Part shown: positions 18,738 to 28,228 of the stretch, piece by piece | Position numbering within the stretch: position 1 is the stretch's first letter | Layout of the letters: every line of letters starts with the position of its first letter | Source: a virus | DNA length: 64,000 nucleotides | Virus record (IMG/VR): IMGVR_UViG_3300021505_000001 | Coordinates: 91,703-155,702 of that record | Reading direction: 5' to 3' (one strand) | The notes under the pieces: generated by a model | Seen by the model: only the letters and a program-made list of their open reading frames with translations | Told to the model about the DNA's origin: nothing | The model's database searches: none | Made by a program: the position numbers and the translations under genes

Positions 18738-19454
18738 CTAGAAACGATTGCCACAATTCATACAAAATTTAGCTTTAAAGGGATTTTTCTTGCCACATTT
18801 AGTACAATATTTTTTACGAGTTTCTTTCACTGTTAATGATGATTCTCTACCTATCATTGTCAATCGGATTTTTGCTGGTATAATTGTAGTTGGAAAATCA
18901 TTAGTAGTATAAAACTCTTGGTTTACATCTTCCCCAGCAATTGTTGTTCCATTTGATTGAAGATTATTTGTTAAACAACAATTTATTGGACAATAATCCA
19001 AAGGATTTCCATTTGAACTATCATTCCGTTTCCAATAATAAACTAAAGGATTTCCATTTGAACTATCATCCAATCCCAAATAATGAAAAAATGTTTCATC
19101 TATCTCTTTGTAAAAAGAAACCTCTATAATTCCATTTTCCACATTTGATGGGTCATTTGCTCTACTATCATTTACAGATACAAAACGTAACTTGCTTCCA
19201 CGTTTCATATTACCGTCAATTAGCAAACGTTTTATATCGAAGGTATCATTGGGTTGCAAAACAAAAGAAATGTCCTCTGGATGGATATAGCTTCCATCTA
19301 CCTTGACTTTTGCTTTACACCTTAATTTACTATCAAGATTTTTAAGTCGTATTTGATAATCTGAATTAAAGGGAAGATAGACTTTCCCGTCTATCTCACG
19401 AAGAACATTACCTTTGTAGAGTATGGACACTACAAAATTTTGATAATATACCAT
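18738..19454 (-). CDS. Protein with C-terminal zinc ribbon, 238 aa
   Basis: The C-terminal ~24 residues form a zinc ribbon, YCTKCGKKNPFKAKFCMNCG. The N-terminal 200 residues are beta-rich and not recognised. An in-frame duplication gives DSSNGNPL twice, 15 residues apart, matched by 25-bp DNA repeats. AAGGAGG lies upstream of the ATG and a strong terminator downstream. The gene is divergent from 19683, with overlapping host-type -35 boxes (TTGACA and TTGTCA on opposite strands), so it may be early or middle rather than late. Role unknown. Confidence 0.75.
   Translation of the reverse strand: MVYYQNFVVSILYKGNVLREIDGKVYLPFNSDYQIRLKNLDSKLRCKAKVKVDGSYIHPEDISFVLQPNDTFDIKRLLIDGNMKRGSKLRFVSVNDSRANDPSNVENGIIEVSFYKEIDETFFHYLGLDDSSNGNPLVYYWKRNDSSNGNPLDYCPINCCLTNNLQSNGTTIAGEDVNQEFYTTNDFPTTIIPAKIRLTMIGRESSLTVKETRKKYCTKCGKKNPFKAKFCMNCGNRF
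19000..19069. repeat. 25-bp direct repeat, period 45 bp
   Basis: Positions 19000-19024 and 19045-19069 are identical 25-mers inside the zinc-ribbon gene and encode a repeated S-S-N-G-N-P-L unit. Confidence 0.8.
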
Positions 19455-19571
19455 TTTTAAACCTCCTTATTTTAATAGCCCGTCCTGTAAAGGCTAAGTT
19501 TTTGTTTAAACAGAACTATTAGGCATCACTATAAAATGCTTTAACTTTTAATAAATATGTATGAAAATCGG

Positions 19572-19602
19572 TTGACAAAGGAAAATCTTTAATATATATA
19601 AT
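19572..19602 (+). promoter_or_regulatory. Sigma70-type promoter for the 19683 gene
   Basis: A perfect TTGACA (19572-19577) is followed by TATATA at 17 bp (19595-19600), overlapping TATAAT at 19 bp (19597-19602). The leader of about 70 nt then contains two small hairpins, GGTTG/CAACC (19629-19645) and ACAACTT/AAGTTGT (19649-19667). Confidence 0.65.
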
Positions 19603-19682
19603 TAAATTAATATATAAAAACTTATAATGGTTGAAAAGGACAACCTTTACAACTTTTTGTAAGTTGTATAAAACAGATTATT

Positions 19683-20135
19683 ATGTTGGATAATAGAAAC
19701 TTTTTCTTTTTTGAGGCTAAATATTGTAATGAATATGTACATGATGAGTTTATAAAAAACAGTTTTGCTGGTATATGTTATAATTTTGAAGAAGCCCCTG
19801 AATTATATTATTTGATGAGTGCCATTAAAAAGAATGATATTATAATTCTAAAAGCTTTTGCTCCTTCAAGTAATGTAATGACTGTATTTGCAATAGGTGT
19901 TTGCAAGAATCCTGAAATACATCCAGCAGTTGATTCAGAAGGTTCTGATATTTCTTATAAATTAGGATTTGGGATAACTGTTGATTGGAGAGTAGTTGAA
20001 ACTATTACAATTCCAAAAAATCTTTTTAAAGATAAACTTTATAATTGGCGAATAAGCCCAATTTATCAAGAGTTTAATCCTCGTATCAACAAGATTATTC
20101 TGAACCTTCTTTTTAAAAAATATTTCTATAAATAA
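19683..20135 (+). CDS. Possible PUA/EVE-like small protein, 150 aa
   Basis: The pattern NDIIILKAF, then VFAIGVCKNPE, then GFGITVDWRVVE resembles PUA-like/EVE domains, which bind modified bases or nucleotides. The match is to fold pattern only and is uncertain. The gene stands alone, has a host-type promoter and a hairpin-rich leader, and shows no good ribosome site before the ATG, so its start or translation control deserves care. It converges on the 20713 gene with a 20-bp gap. Confidence 0.65.
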   Translation: MLDNRNFFFFEAKYCNEYVHDEFIKNSFAGICYNFEEAPELYYLMSAIKKNDIIILKAFAPSSNVMTVFAIGVCKNPEIHPAVDSEGSDISYKLGFGITVDWRVVETITIPKNLFKDKLYNWRISPIYQEFNPRINKIILNLLFKKYFYK

Positions 20136-20155
20136 TTTTGTTGAGAAAGACTTTC

Positions 20156-20713
20156 TTAATTTACAATTGTTATACATAAAAAGTAAAACAGTCTATCCAT
20201 TAAATTTTCATATCTTCCTACTGGAACTTTTATTCTATAAGAGTTTCCGCTTATTTCTATTTGGTAATTTTGATTATCTAAAACTATTTTTTTCGGTTTA
20301 ATACATACTGTTTCCTTAATACTTCTAACTAATATCATCTTTTTATCACTAAATATTTCAATATTATTGTTATAGAAGATAAATTTATATATTTGTTCCA
20401 AATTGATAGTAGTTTTTTTAGTTAGTCGATTAACCCTTCCAGCAACAAATTTCTTCCCTGATATATGTTTTAAAATTATTACAGCTTTAAATAATCCAAA
20501 ATTGATTTGAGGATTACTTATTACTGCATAAACACATCCAAACTCTTCATTTATTTTAGTTAAAAAATATTCAGTGTATTTCTTTTGTTTTTGTATTTTG
20601 TACTTTGTTTTCCATTCCTTTATAGAATAAAGAGAATTTGAAATAAAGTTCTTTATTTCAAACCATAAATTTTTTAACCAAGTAATATCTACTTGAACTT
20701 TTATAATACTCAT
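20156..20713 (-). CDS. Hypothetical protein, 185 aa
   Basis: I set the start at the second of two adjacent ATGs (MSIIKVQ), 6 nt after AGG. The protein is Lys-rich and mostly beta in its C-terminal half, with one Trp-rich helix near residues 10-30. No domain is recognised. It is the last gene of a three-gene leftward unit (21910, 21491, 20713) downstream of the tape measure gene and reads from a host-type promoter rather than a late element. Confidence 0.65.
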   Translation of the reverse strand: MSIIKVQVDITWLKNLWFEIKNFISNSLYSIKEWKTKYKIQKQKKYTEYFLTKINEEFGCVYAVISNPQINFGLFKAVIILKHISGKKFVAGRVNRLTKKTTINLEQIYKFIFYNNNIEIFSDKKMILVRSIKETVCIKPKKIVLDNQNYQIEISGNSYRIKVPVGRYENLMDRLFYFLCITIVN

Positions 20714-20720
20714 CATGCAC

Positions 20721-21491
20721 CTATGATATAATATCTTCAAGTATAAAAACTAAACGATTTCTAAAACCAAGTATTTCTTTAGCTTCTGATACATCCATAG
20801 CCCCACTTGCTATCATATCCTTTAAGGAATATAAAACTATTGCTGTTGGCACAGCAATATTTGGTAGTATTTTAAAGAAATTATCATCTATCTCTTCCAC
20901 TAACGTGGGGTCATTATCTATTTCAGCTTTTACTATTCTAACAACTGTATTGAACTCTTTATGCCTTTCTAAAAGAGAATTTGTCATTCCTACAATTGAA
21001 AATCCTTCATCTGTCTTTTCTGATACATTATTATTTTTGCTTTTAAAAGTAGTATCATATAATCTCAAAAGTAAGGAATGTTCTAATGATACTTCCCAAG
21101 CAGATGGAATATTTATTTTTATATTGCCTAACTGATTATCTGTTTTAGTCTGAAAAGTCTTTCCACTCTGAGAAATTGTAATTTTAGTACTGGTATTAAA
21201 AAACTGTTTTCGTATTTCTGATCTTTCCTCATCAAAATCCAAAGGAAATTCCTTTATTAATTCTTTTGTTGGAATATCTTCAGATTTTTGGGGTAGAGTC
21301 TTTTGTGAATTTAACAATAAATTTTTAATATCTTCCTCATCCTTACTAAGGATACTATCTTCTAAATATATTCCATAATCCTCCACAAATTGAGCTTTTA
21401 ATTTTATAAGCTCTGCCAGTTCCACGGGAGTTAAACAATATATTCTACTTTGCAGATTTTTTATACGGGATATTTGTTCTGTACTCAACAA
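20721..21491 (-). CDS. Hypothetical protein, 256 aa, TTG start
   Basis: The frame has no suitable ATG, but AAGGAGG lies 6 nt before TTG at 21491 (another TTG follows), so TTG is the likely start. The N-terminus is helical and the middle has a Thr/Lys-rich beta stretch (STKITISQSGKTFQTKTDNQ). The C-terminal 100 residues are helical (GAMDVSEAKEILGF near the end). No family is recognised. It could be a tail-assembly chaperone given the tape measure gene nearby, but this is a guess from position. Confidence 0.7.
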   Translation of the reverse strand: MLSTEQISRIKNLQSRIYCLTPVELAELIKLKAQFVEDYGIYLEDSILSKDEEDIKNLLLNSQKTLPQKSEDIPTKELIKEFPLDFDEERSEIRKQFFNTSTKITISQSGKTFQTKTDNQLGNIKINIPSAWEVSLEHSLLLRLYDTTFKSKNNNVSEKTDEGFSIVGMTNSLLERHKEFNTVVRIVKAEIDNDPTLVEEIDDNFFKILPNIAVPTAIVLYSLKDMIASGAMDVSEAKEILGFRNRLVFILEDIIS

Positions 21492-21508
21492 TTTAAACCT
21501 CCTTTTGA

Positions 21509-21910
21509 TTATCGGTTAGACAATCTATTAATTGCGTCTGCTATCATCTGCTTTCTTGCTTGCATAGGCACTAGTGCTGAAATATAATCTACATCTAATA
21601 TACAAATATCTTTCTTTGCCTCTGTATGACTATTAGCCTTAAGATAAACTTTAATTGAATCTAAAGTTTCCTCCTTGTATATTTCTACAACATCTTTTGT
21701 TGGAGTATCTATTGGTAGTATTTCTTTTGTTAAATCTCTACCATGGCAAGCTTCTTGATAGACAAATAATGCTATTTGTTTGCCATAGTCTTGTTCTATT
21801 TTTTCGAGACTTTTGTTTTGAAAATCAAATATAGAAATATCTTTGTGACAAGGCTTTTGAAAAATATATTGAGGATACAAAAAATTTTTTCTGTCTACAA
21901 CAATTTCCAT
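21509..21910 (-). CDS. Hypothetical protein, 133 aa
   Basis: I chose ATG 21910 (MEIVVDRKNF), which follows AAGGGGG by 9 nt, over an upstream in-frame ATG at 21955 without a ribosome site. The protein is mixed alpha/beta and ends in a basic helix. It is the first gene of the three-gene unit ending at 20156. The sigma70-like boxes at 22005-22033 fit this start. Function unknown. Confidence 0.65.
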   Translation of the reverse strand: MEIVVDRKNFLYPQYIFQKPCHKDISIFDFQNKSLEKIEQDYGKQIALFVYQEACHGRDLTKEILPIDTPTKDVVEIYKEETLDSIKVYLKANSHTEAKKDICILDVDYISALVPMQARKQMIADAINRLSNR

Positions 21911-22004
21911 ATAATAAACCCCCTTTAAAAAATACTCATAAAATCTAATCCCCAAAGATAGGGTTCTAACAGTACTATTACAAATCTCTTACTAATTACA
22001 TTAA

Positions 22005-22033
22005 ATTATACAAAATAAAGAAAAATAATGCAA
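22005..22033 (-). promoter_or_regulatory. Sigma70-like promoter (TTGCAT-17-TATAAT)
   Basis: On the minus strand TTGCAT (22033-22028) and a perfect TATAAT (22010-22005) are separated by 17 bp, about 95 bp before the 21910 start. The region is bracketed by the inverted repeat GGTTCTAAC/GTTAGAACC (21962-21970, 22082-22090). Confidence 0.5.
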
Positions 22034-22093
22034 GTTTTTAGGATAGTTTATTCTATGCTTAAATGTTGCTATTATTTTCTGGTTAGAACCTTA

Positions 22094-25000
22094 TTATCCA
22101 CCAATACTTACATTTGGAGCACTTATATTTATTTGAGCAGCTTCTCTACGTTTATCTTCTGTAGTTTCTGATATAGCTTTTTTTGTTTCATCACCCATAA
22201 ATGGAGAAAGCATCCATTCACTTGTTTTACGTCCTGCCATAGCCGCAATATCAAGCAATCCCGTTCCTCCTGTAGCAAATCCTCCCAATGCCCAATCTAT
22301 AACATCAAAACCCATTTTATTTACGTTTCCTACAGCATTTGATATAGATGAAAAAGCACCAATACCTCTTTCTTTTGTATCTTTCCAAGCATTTTCTACA
22401 AATGCATCATATCCTCCTTCTGTTAATTTCTTAGGAGTTACCCCACTTATTTCTTTTAGATTTTCAGATAAATTACCACCAGGTGTTACTTTTCCTGTTT
22501 TTGTTTCCTCACTTGTATTCTCTGTTGTATTTCCTTTCTTCTCACCAAAAGCTGATTCAATTGTACTTATTAAACTTTGAAATGCTGATTCAAGATTATT
22601 AGAAGTTGAAGCTAAACTAGCAAAACTACTTCCAACTTCTTCAGCACCAGTAAATTGTCTTTCAAAACCAAGTTTTTCAGCCGTTTTAGCTTGTGTTTCT
22701 AATCCAGCTACTTGTTTACTCATAAAAGTTAAAGTAGGTTTCCTAAATAACTGTCCAATATCTTCCATTGAAGCCCCTGAAAGCATAAGGGACTCTGCCA
22801 TTTGTGGACCGGCTTGTGCTAAAGTTTCATAACTTATTAAACCTTTTTCAAGAAGTGATTTATATGCCATTCCTTGAGACTTACGAAAACCCATATATTC
22901 TTCAGGAGATACAGCTCCATAAGCCATAGCAACACTTTCTAAAGACTTATTCATTTTAGCTCCTTGAATTACCATTCCTTGTGTCTGAGGCACAAATTCT
23001 TGTAGTTTTTGAACAAGAAGTTGTCTGTTTTCTGGTTGTAATAAATTTTCGGAAACACGGGTTGGTTGCCAATTTTCATATAACATTTCATTGATTGTAC
23101 GGGTAGCTATTTGAGGAACAACTTCTCTACGATATGTTTCTCCTACTTGTTGTTTTGATTCTTTAAATTGTTGACTTTGTTTTTGTAATTCAGCTAACAT
23201 TTGGCGTAAAATAGCTTCAACCATTTTTTGCCCTGTTTCTGATTCTGGTTTAACACCAGCAGCTTTAAGAGAAGTTTCAATTCCTGCACGGAGTTCTTTT
23301 TCATAATCCCCACGAAAACGTAAATTACCCCCTTTACTAATTTCTGTAATATTTTTAAAATCAACAACACCTCGTGACATAAGAGGACTTATATTTTCAC
23401 CCCATGTTGTCATAAAAGCTTCTCTTTTTTCAGGAGAAATATTTAATCCTCTTTTTGTAGTTTCATATAGAGTTTTTGATACCTCAAAAGGCATTTTTGT
23501 CATTTTAACATATTCTTCTCTCCAACTACTAAAATCAGGCATTTTTTCAGGTAGTTTATATTCCTTTTCAATAGCTTTCATTTCTTTTCCTGCTTTGGTT
23601 CCAGCTTCACTAATAGGTGTTTCCATATATGATTTTTCAAGTCTACTAAGATACTCTTGATTTGTTGCAGAAGATGCTAAACGTTTTTGTTCTTTTTCTC
23701 TTTTATATCCAGCATATAATTTGTATAATTCTGCACCACCTACCATAGCAGTCCCTATTCCTATTGTCCAAGGATTAGGAATCATCATCATTCCTGCACC
23801 AAGTGCTTCAATACCACCTGCAACTGTCATTGAAGTACTTTGAGTTCGGTAACCTTCTACCATTGAGGATACACCCCTTAAACCACCAATACCAATACCA
23901 CCATAACGCAGATAACGCCCAAATGCATTACTTCTTTGGAATGCCCGTGCATAGGGGGAACCTTCTTCTGCCCAAACTGGAGGCGTAGCACTTATATTAA
24001 GTAAACCTTTTAATCCACCTTGTAATCTTCCCATATTTAATTGTGGATTTGTAAATCGTCCAATTATTGTAGGAATAGTTGTTGATAATGCTGTACCTAT
24101 AGTTGTAGCTAATCTACCAATTCCACTACTTCCACCTACTCTAGCAAGTTTATCTCCTATTCCTGCAAAACCACCAACTTTACTCCATAGCCCAGGACCA
24201 AATTGTAATGCAGAACCAATACCAATATCTAATAACCCTTGCATATATCTACCTTTTGATATATCTTCTCCACCAACAGAATACATAGAAGTTCCAAGAA
24301 GCCATCTAGCAGCAGCTCCAGTACCTTTTCTTGTAGCTATAGAAGGAGCTAACCAAGCAGCGGCTCCTGTTCCTGTTTGTAGTAGTTTTCCAAAACCTTG
24401 AAGAAGTCCACCATATCCGCCACCAGAAAAAGCTTCTCGTATAGCAGATGGTATTCCTTTAATTCCACTACCAATCATAGCTCCAGGAAGTTCAACTGCT
24501 GTTCGTACTGTTTGCTGTAACATAACACCTGCTATTGGTTTAAAGGATGTCATTGCAGCTTTTTGCATAACATCAGCCATTCGTTTCATAACAGGGGCAA
24601 AAGTACTATCATTTATAGAACTACCAACTTCATCAATACTATCTTCAAGTGCAGAAAGAAAATCATTTATAAGACGTGCTGTAGCACGTTTCATTTGTTC
24701 TCCACCTTCACTTCCACCCATTACTTCAGCAGCTTTTGTAGCTTTTTGATAACTTCCAATACTACCAAACAATTTCTTATTAAAATCTGAAATTATACTA
24801 CCTATACCTCCACTTAAATTCATTCCTCCAACAATACTTTGTATAACTTGATTAATAGCTGTAGCTGATAATGCCATGCCACCTTGAGTTGTTCCATAAA
24901 GACGAGTAGTAACACTAGCCAGCTCCTGATTATAATCTGATTTAAAACGAGATATATCTAAGCCTGCTTTTGCTATATCTCTTAAGGCATCTGCTATATT

Positions 25001-27403
25001 TGTAGCTTTAGACAGATCAGCTTTAGCATATTCAGATTTAGATGCCACACGTTGAATAGTAGTTCTTTCAATATATCCCTGTTGTGATTCTGGTAACAAA
25101 CGTCCCAGCTCAGTATTTTTTAATTCTATTATTTGAGAACTTTGTATTTTTTGTTCTCCACCAAGTAATTTAAGAACATCTTGTGTTAATGGTTGGTTTT
25201 GGCGGGAAACCATAGGAAGTATTAAAGCAGATGTTAAACTATCTGAAAGGTTTCTTAACTGAACATCAAACTGAGCACCTTTACTCATTAATATTTCATT
25301 ACCACCAAACATGTTCATCATAGCTTGTGCCATAATGTTTAGTTTTTCTTCACCAGTACCACCTTTAAATTCTGCAACTGTTTTACCAGCATAAGAGGCC
25401 AAAAGTTCAGGAGATATATTAAATCTCATCTGAAGTGATCTGAATTGTCCACCTAACATTTCACGTATAGCAAATAAAGCACCACCAGTACCTTGTTCAG
25501 GAGCTAACATACTCAATAACTGAACAGTATTAAACATCTGTTTTTGAAATTGTGGTTGTGTAGCTAATGGACGTGTTGATGGATATGTTGCCATAGCTGT
25601 TAACACTTCCATTGCTTCTGGAAATTGAATTGGTTGTGTTTGAGCTATTCTTAAAGCAGAACTTACTGCTTGTTGTGAATATGAGCGTGAACCAAGTAAA
25701 GCTTGCATACTATTCATACGCCCTTGTATATCAGACATAATTTGAGGAGCTTGTTGAGCAAATCCAGCAATTTCCTGATACATAGGTTGTAAACCAGTAA
25801 TATTTCCTGCTGTCTGATATACAGGTTGTACTGCTTGATATGTAGCTTCCATTGGTATTCTTGTCATGGCTTCAAATACTGCACCAGACATACCAAACAT
25901 CAAAGCCCATTGGAGTTGTTGAATATTCATACCAACAAACTGTTCACCTACACCTTTGACAGTTGGAGCATACTGATATTTTATCTTTTCTCCAAATGTC
26001 ATTTTTTCACTACCACCAAGAAGTGACTGTTGTCGTCTTAGTGTTTTAGCACTTCTAGATAATTGTGCAATTTCACGATAAAGATCATTATTAACTGATT
26101 TTAAACGTTGTGGTTTAATTGAATCAGATGCCTGTTTAAATTTCTCTGAAAAATCAGATGCAGCCTCCTGAAATTGTTGAGAATATCTATTCCATTCATC
26201 TGTACCTGGTTCAGCTTTTTCTAATTTACTTTGTAATTTATCAGCTCTGGCAAAAGATTCTTCAAGCCCTCTAAAATTTATACCTGTTTCTCTTTCTGCT
26301 TTTCGTACATCACCACCATAAGCTTCTTTTATTTTGTTTATAATAGATGCTTCAACAGATGTCGCTTTTCGACCAACATCCATCACAGCAGCCGTTTTCA
26401 TTTCTCTGGCTGATAAATTTCTATCAATTTCACTTATATTAGATTTAACAGCTCCTATAAGTCCTGCAAAAGCATCTTGACTTGTAAATTGAAAAGAACC
26501 CCCCATCCCATGTATAGATGTTGCGGGTCCAAACATACGGGTTGCTGAATGAATTCCACCAGTTTGAACTTGTTCTTGAAAAGCTTGCATATAATTTTCA
26601 AGACTTCGAAAAGCTGGTTGTGATAACTGTTGTGCTTCTCTTGCTTGTCTTTGTGACAAACCTCTTTCAAGAGCATCAACAACATCCTGTGTAAAAACAT
26701 CAGGCCGTTGTTGTTGAAGTTCTTTAACACCTGAACGGGCATTCAAGGTAGCCATATAATCTTGTAAAATTTTATTCTGTCCTTCTTTATCAAAAAAACC
26801 TCTATCTGTTCCTCTGAGATATGTAAGACTGGATTCTAACGAACCAAGAGCAGTATTCAATTGAGATGGAGAAAAATTCTCTCTCATTAAATTACCTGCC
26901 TGAATTTCAGTTTGATAAGCTGGATACTTTTTAGGTTCTAAAGGACTTTCTGATAACAGGGATGCACGCAAACCTTTAAGAACTTCTTCCTCTTTATAAC
27001 CAGGAATTGTGCTAGGGGGTGGAATATACTGAGGAGGATTATTATAATCATAGGCATAGGGATTTGTGGGTCCTTCTGGTGGCACATTTCCACTTGTAGA
27101 AGATATAGATTCATCAAAATCTTTAGCAGACCTACTAGCCCCTCTCAATTGTTGATTAAAATCATCAAAAGCAGAACGTACATCTTCCATTAATGATTTA
27201 ATATCATTATCTTTTGCTGAGGGACGTATTTTTTGAGAAGCTTCTGATGTTCCACCAGTAGCAGAACCAACTAATTTATTAATACCAGTATCTAATTTAT
27301 TAAAGATATCTGATAACCCATTAATAGATTCAGCAGATGTTTGTAATATTTCTAATATAGTATTGGCTGTTCCTATATCAGAAGAAGAACCAGTAGGTGG
27401 CAT
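22094..27403 (-). CDS. Tape measure protein, 1,769 aa
   Basis: This protein sets tail length and is threaded through the tail tube. The evidence is its size, a Gln/Ala/Gly/Met-rich helical composition and long stretches without Cys. There are several hydrophobic Gly/Ala segments (for example WALMFGMSGAVFEAMTRIPM near residue 500, and GGIEALGAGMMMIPNPWTIG near 1200) typical of tape measures that enter membranes. The N-terminal 120 residues are low-complexity and Pro/Ser-rich. AAGGAG precedes the ATG. It follows the ClpP-like gene by 11 bp in the leftward head/tail region. At about 1.5 angstrom per residue the family rule would predict a tail of roughly 250 nm. Confidence 0.85.
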   Translation of the reverse strand: MPPTGSSSDIGTANTILEILQTSAESINGLSDIFNKLDTGINKLVGSATGGTSEASQKIRPSAKDNDIKSLMEDVRSAFDDFNQQLRGASRSAKDFDESISSTSGNVPPEGPTNPYAYDYNNPPQYIPPPSTIPGYKEEEVLKGLRASLLSESPLEPKKYPAYQTEIQAGNLMRENFSPSQLNTALGSLESSLTYLRGTDRGFFDKEGQNKILQDYMATLNARSGVKELQQQRPDVFTQDVVDALERGLSQRQAREAQQLSQPAFRSLENYMQAFQEQVQTGGIHSATRMFGPATSIHGMGGSFQFTSQDAFAGLIGAVKSNISEIDRNLSAREMKTAAVMDVGRKATSVEASIINKIKEAYGGDVRKAERETGINFRGLEESFARADKLQSKLEKAEPGTDEWNRYSQQFQEAASDFSEKFKQASDSIKPQRLKSVNNDLYREIAQLSRSAKTLRRQQSLLGGSEKMTFGEKIKYQYAPTVKGVGEQFVGMNIQQLQWALMFGMSGAVFEAMTRIPMEATYQAVQPVYQTAGNITGLQPMYQEIAGFAQQAPQIMSDIQGRMNSMQALLGSRSYSQQAVSSALRIAQTQPIQFPEAMEVLTAMATYPSTRPLATQPQFQKQMFNTVQLLSMLAPEQGTGGALFAIREMLGGQFRSLQMRFNISPELLASYAGKTVAEFKGGTGEEKLNIMAQAMMNMFGGNEILMSKGAQFDVQLRNLSDSLTSALILPMVSRQNQPLTQDVLKLLGGEQKIQSSQIIELKNTELGRLLPESQQGYIERTTIQRVASKSEYAKADLSKATNIADALRDIAKAGLDISRFKSDYNQELASVTTRLYGTTQGGMALSATAINQVIQSIVGGMNLSGGIGSIISDFNKKLFGSIGSYQKATKAAEVMGGSEGGEQMKRATARLINDFLSALEDSIDEVGSSINDSTFAPVMKRMADVMQKAAMTSFKPIAGVMLQQTVRTAVELPGAMIGSGIKGIPSAIREAFSGGGYGGLLQGFGKLLQTGTGAAAWLAPSIATRKGTGAAARWLLGTSMYSVGGEDISKGRYMQGLLDIGIGSALQFGPGLWSKVGGFAGIGDKLARVGGSSGIGRLATTIGTALSTTIPTIIGRFTNPQLNMGRLQGGLKGLLNISATPPVWAEEGSPYARAFQRSNAFGRYLRYGGIGIGGLRGVSSMVEGYRTQSTSMTVAGGIEALGAGMMMIPNPWTIGIGTAMVGGAELYKLYAGYKREKEQKRLASSATNQEYLSRLEKSYMETPISEAGTKAGKEMKAIEKEYKLPEKMPDFSSWREEYVKMTKMPFEVSKTLYETTKRGLNISPEKREAFMTTWGENISPLMSRGVVDFKNITEISKGGNLRFRGDYEKELRAGIETSLKAAGVKPESETGQKMVEAILRQMLAELQKQSQQFKESKQQVGETYRREVVPQIATRTINEMLYENWQPTRVSENLLQPENRQLLVQKLQEFVPQTQGMVIQGAKMNKSLESVAMAYGAVSPEEYMGFRKSQGMAYKSLLEKGLISYETLAQAGPQMAESLMLSGASMEDIGQLFRKPTLTFMSKQVAGLETQAKTAEKLGFERQFTGAEEVGSSFASLASTSNNLESAFQSLISTIESAFGEKKGNTTENTSEETKTGKVTPGGNLSENLKEISGVTPKKLTEGGYDAFVENAWKDTKERGIGAFSSISNAVGNVNKMGFDVIDWALGGFATGGTGLLDIAAMAGRKTSEWMLSPFMGDETKKAISETTEDKRREAAQINISAPNVSIGG

Positions 27404-27414
27404 AATTTAACTCC

Positions 27415-28179
27415 TTATAAATTATACATTTCATCAGCGAATCCCATTTTAATGGCATCCTTAGCAGTAAACCAAGATTCACTTTTTAACATCTCTTTTG
27501 TTTCATCTACAGATAATTTCGTTTTACTTGAAATAAAACTGACTAATTGTTTATAGATATTTTCAAGATGTTTCATATAATCAAGAATATCCTGATGTTT
27601 TCCTACAATTCCTGTTCTAAACTGATGAACAAGAATATGAGTGTTTGGTGTTATATATCTCTTTTTCCCAGCTATAAGAATACTTACTGCCATAGAAGCA
27701 ACTGTACCAGTTCCAACAGTGTATATTGGAATAGGAAAATTTTCCATAAAATCAATTAAATCAAAACCATCTGACATAGACCCACCAGGACTATTTATAT
27801 GTAAATAAATTGCCATTTCCTTTGGATTATGAACACCAATATTAAAATAATTTTTTGTAACACAACCTCTCATATCAATTAAAAATCTTTTAATTTCATT
27901 GACACTTTCTTTATGTACTTCCCCACGAAAATATAAGTGATTACCATCTACATATATAATTGGAAAATCTACAAACAAAAATCCCCATACAAAATCTACA
28001 TCTTTTCTAATATTTTCATTGGAATATCTACTCGCTTGAAATTTATCCTTTGTAGATTTATCATCCTCTTCAGGATTTTTAGGTAACAAACCTACAGATT
28101 CTCTAACCTTCTCTAAATCATCAGATTTATAACTTAATAAATCTTCTATATTTGGTACTTCATTTACAGGAATAAACAT
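27415..28179 (-). CDS. ClpP-like serine protease, 254 aa
   Basis: A ClpP-fold peptidase domain occupies residues about 85-254. It has the oxyanion loop INSPGGSMSDG (129-138), catalytic Ser162 in VASMA and His185 in LVHQ. In the third-residue region (ESWFTAKDAIKMGFADE) a Glu sits where E. coli ClpP has Asp, as is common in phage ClpP-like head proteases. The N-terminal 80 residues are an unrecognised extension with an acidic patch. A late-type element lies 33 bp upstream and AGGAGG before the ATG. Clustering with capsid and scaffold genes suggests a role in virion maturation. Confidence 0.85.
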   Translation of the reverse strand: MFIPVNEVPNIEDLLSYKSDDLEKVRESVGLLPKNPEEDDKSTKDKFQASRYSNENIRKDVDFVWGFLFVDFPIIYVDGNHLYFRGEVHKESVNEIKRFLIDMRGCVTKNYFNIGVHNPKEMAIYLHINSPGGSMSDGFDLIDFMENFPIPIYTVGTGTVASMAVSILIAGKKRYITPNTHILVHQFRTGIVGKHQDILDYMKHLENIYKQLVSFISSKTKLSVDETKEMLKSESWFTAKDAIKMGFADEMYNL

Positions 28180-28212
28180 TTTTTTAAACCTCCTATTTTA
28201 TTGTTGTTTTTC

Positions 28213-28221
28213 AATGTTTTA
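28213..28221 (-). promoter_or_regulatory. Late-type element TAAAACATT
   Basis: On the minus strand, 33 bp upstream of the ClpP-like protease start, followed by GAAAAACAA. It would also drive the tape measure gene 11 bp downstream of the protease gene. Confidence 0.6.
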
Positions 28222-28228
28222 CTATTAC

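Noticed and set aside
20144-20156. Hairpin AGAAAG/CTTTCT between convergent genes as a terminator
   Set aside because: Only six weak base pairs with a one-base loop and no T run.
22083-22099. DnaA-box-like TTATCCACC near the end of the tape measure gene
   Set aside because: A single 8-of-9 match without a cluster or AT-rich unwinding element does not support an origin.
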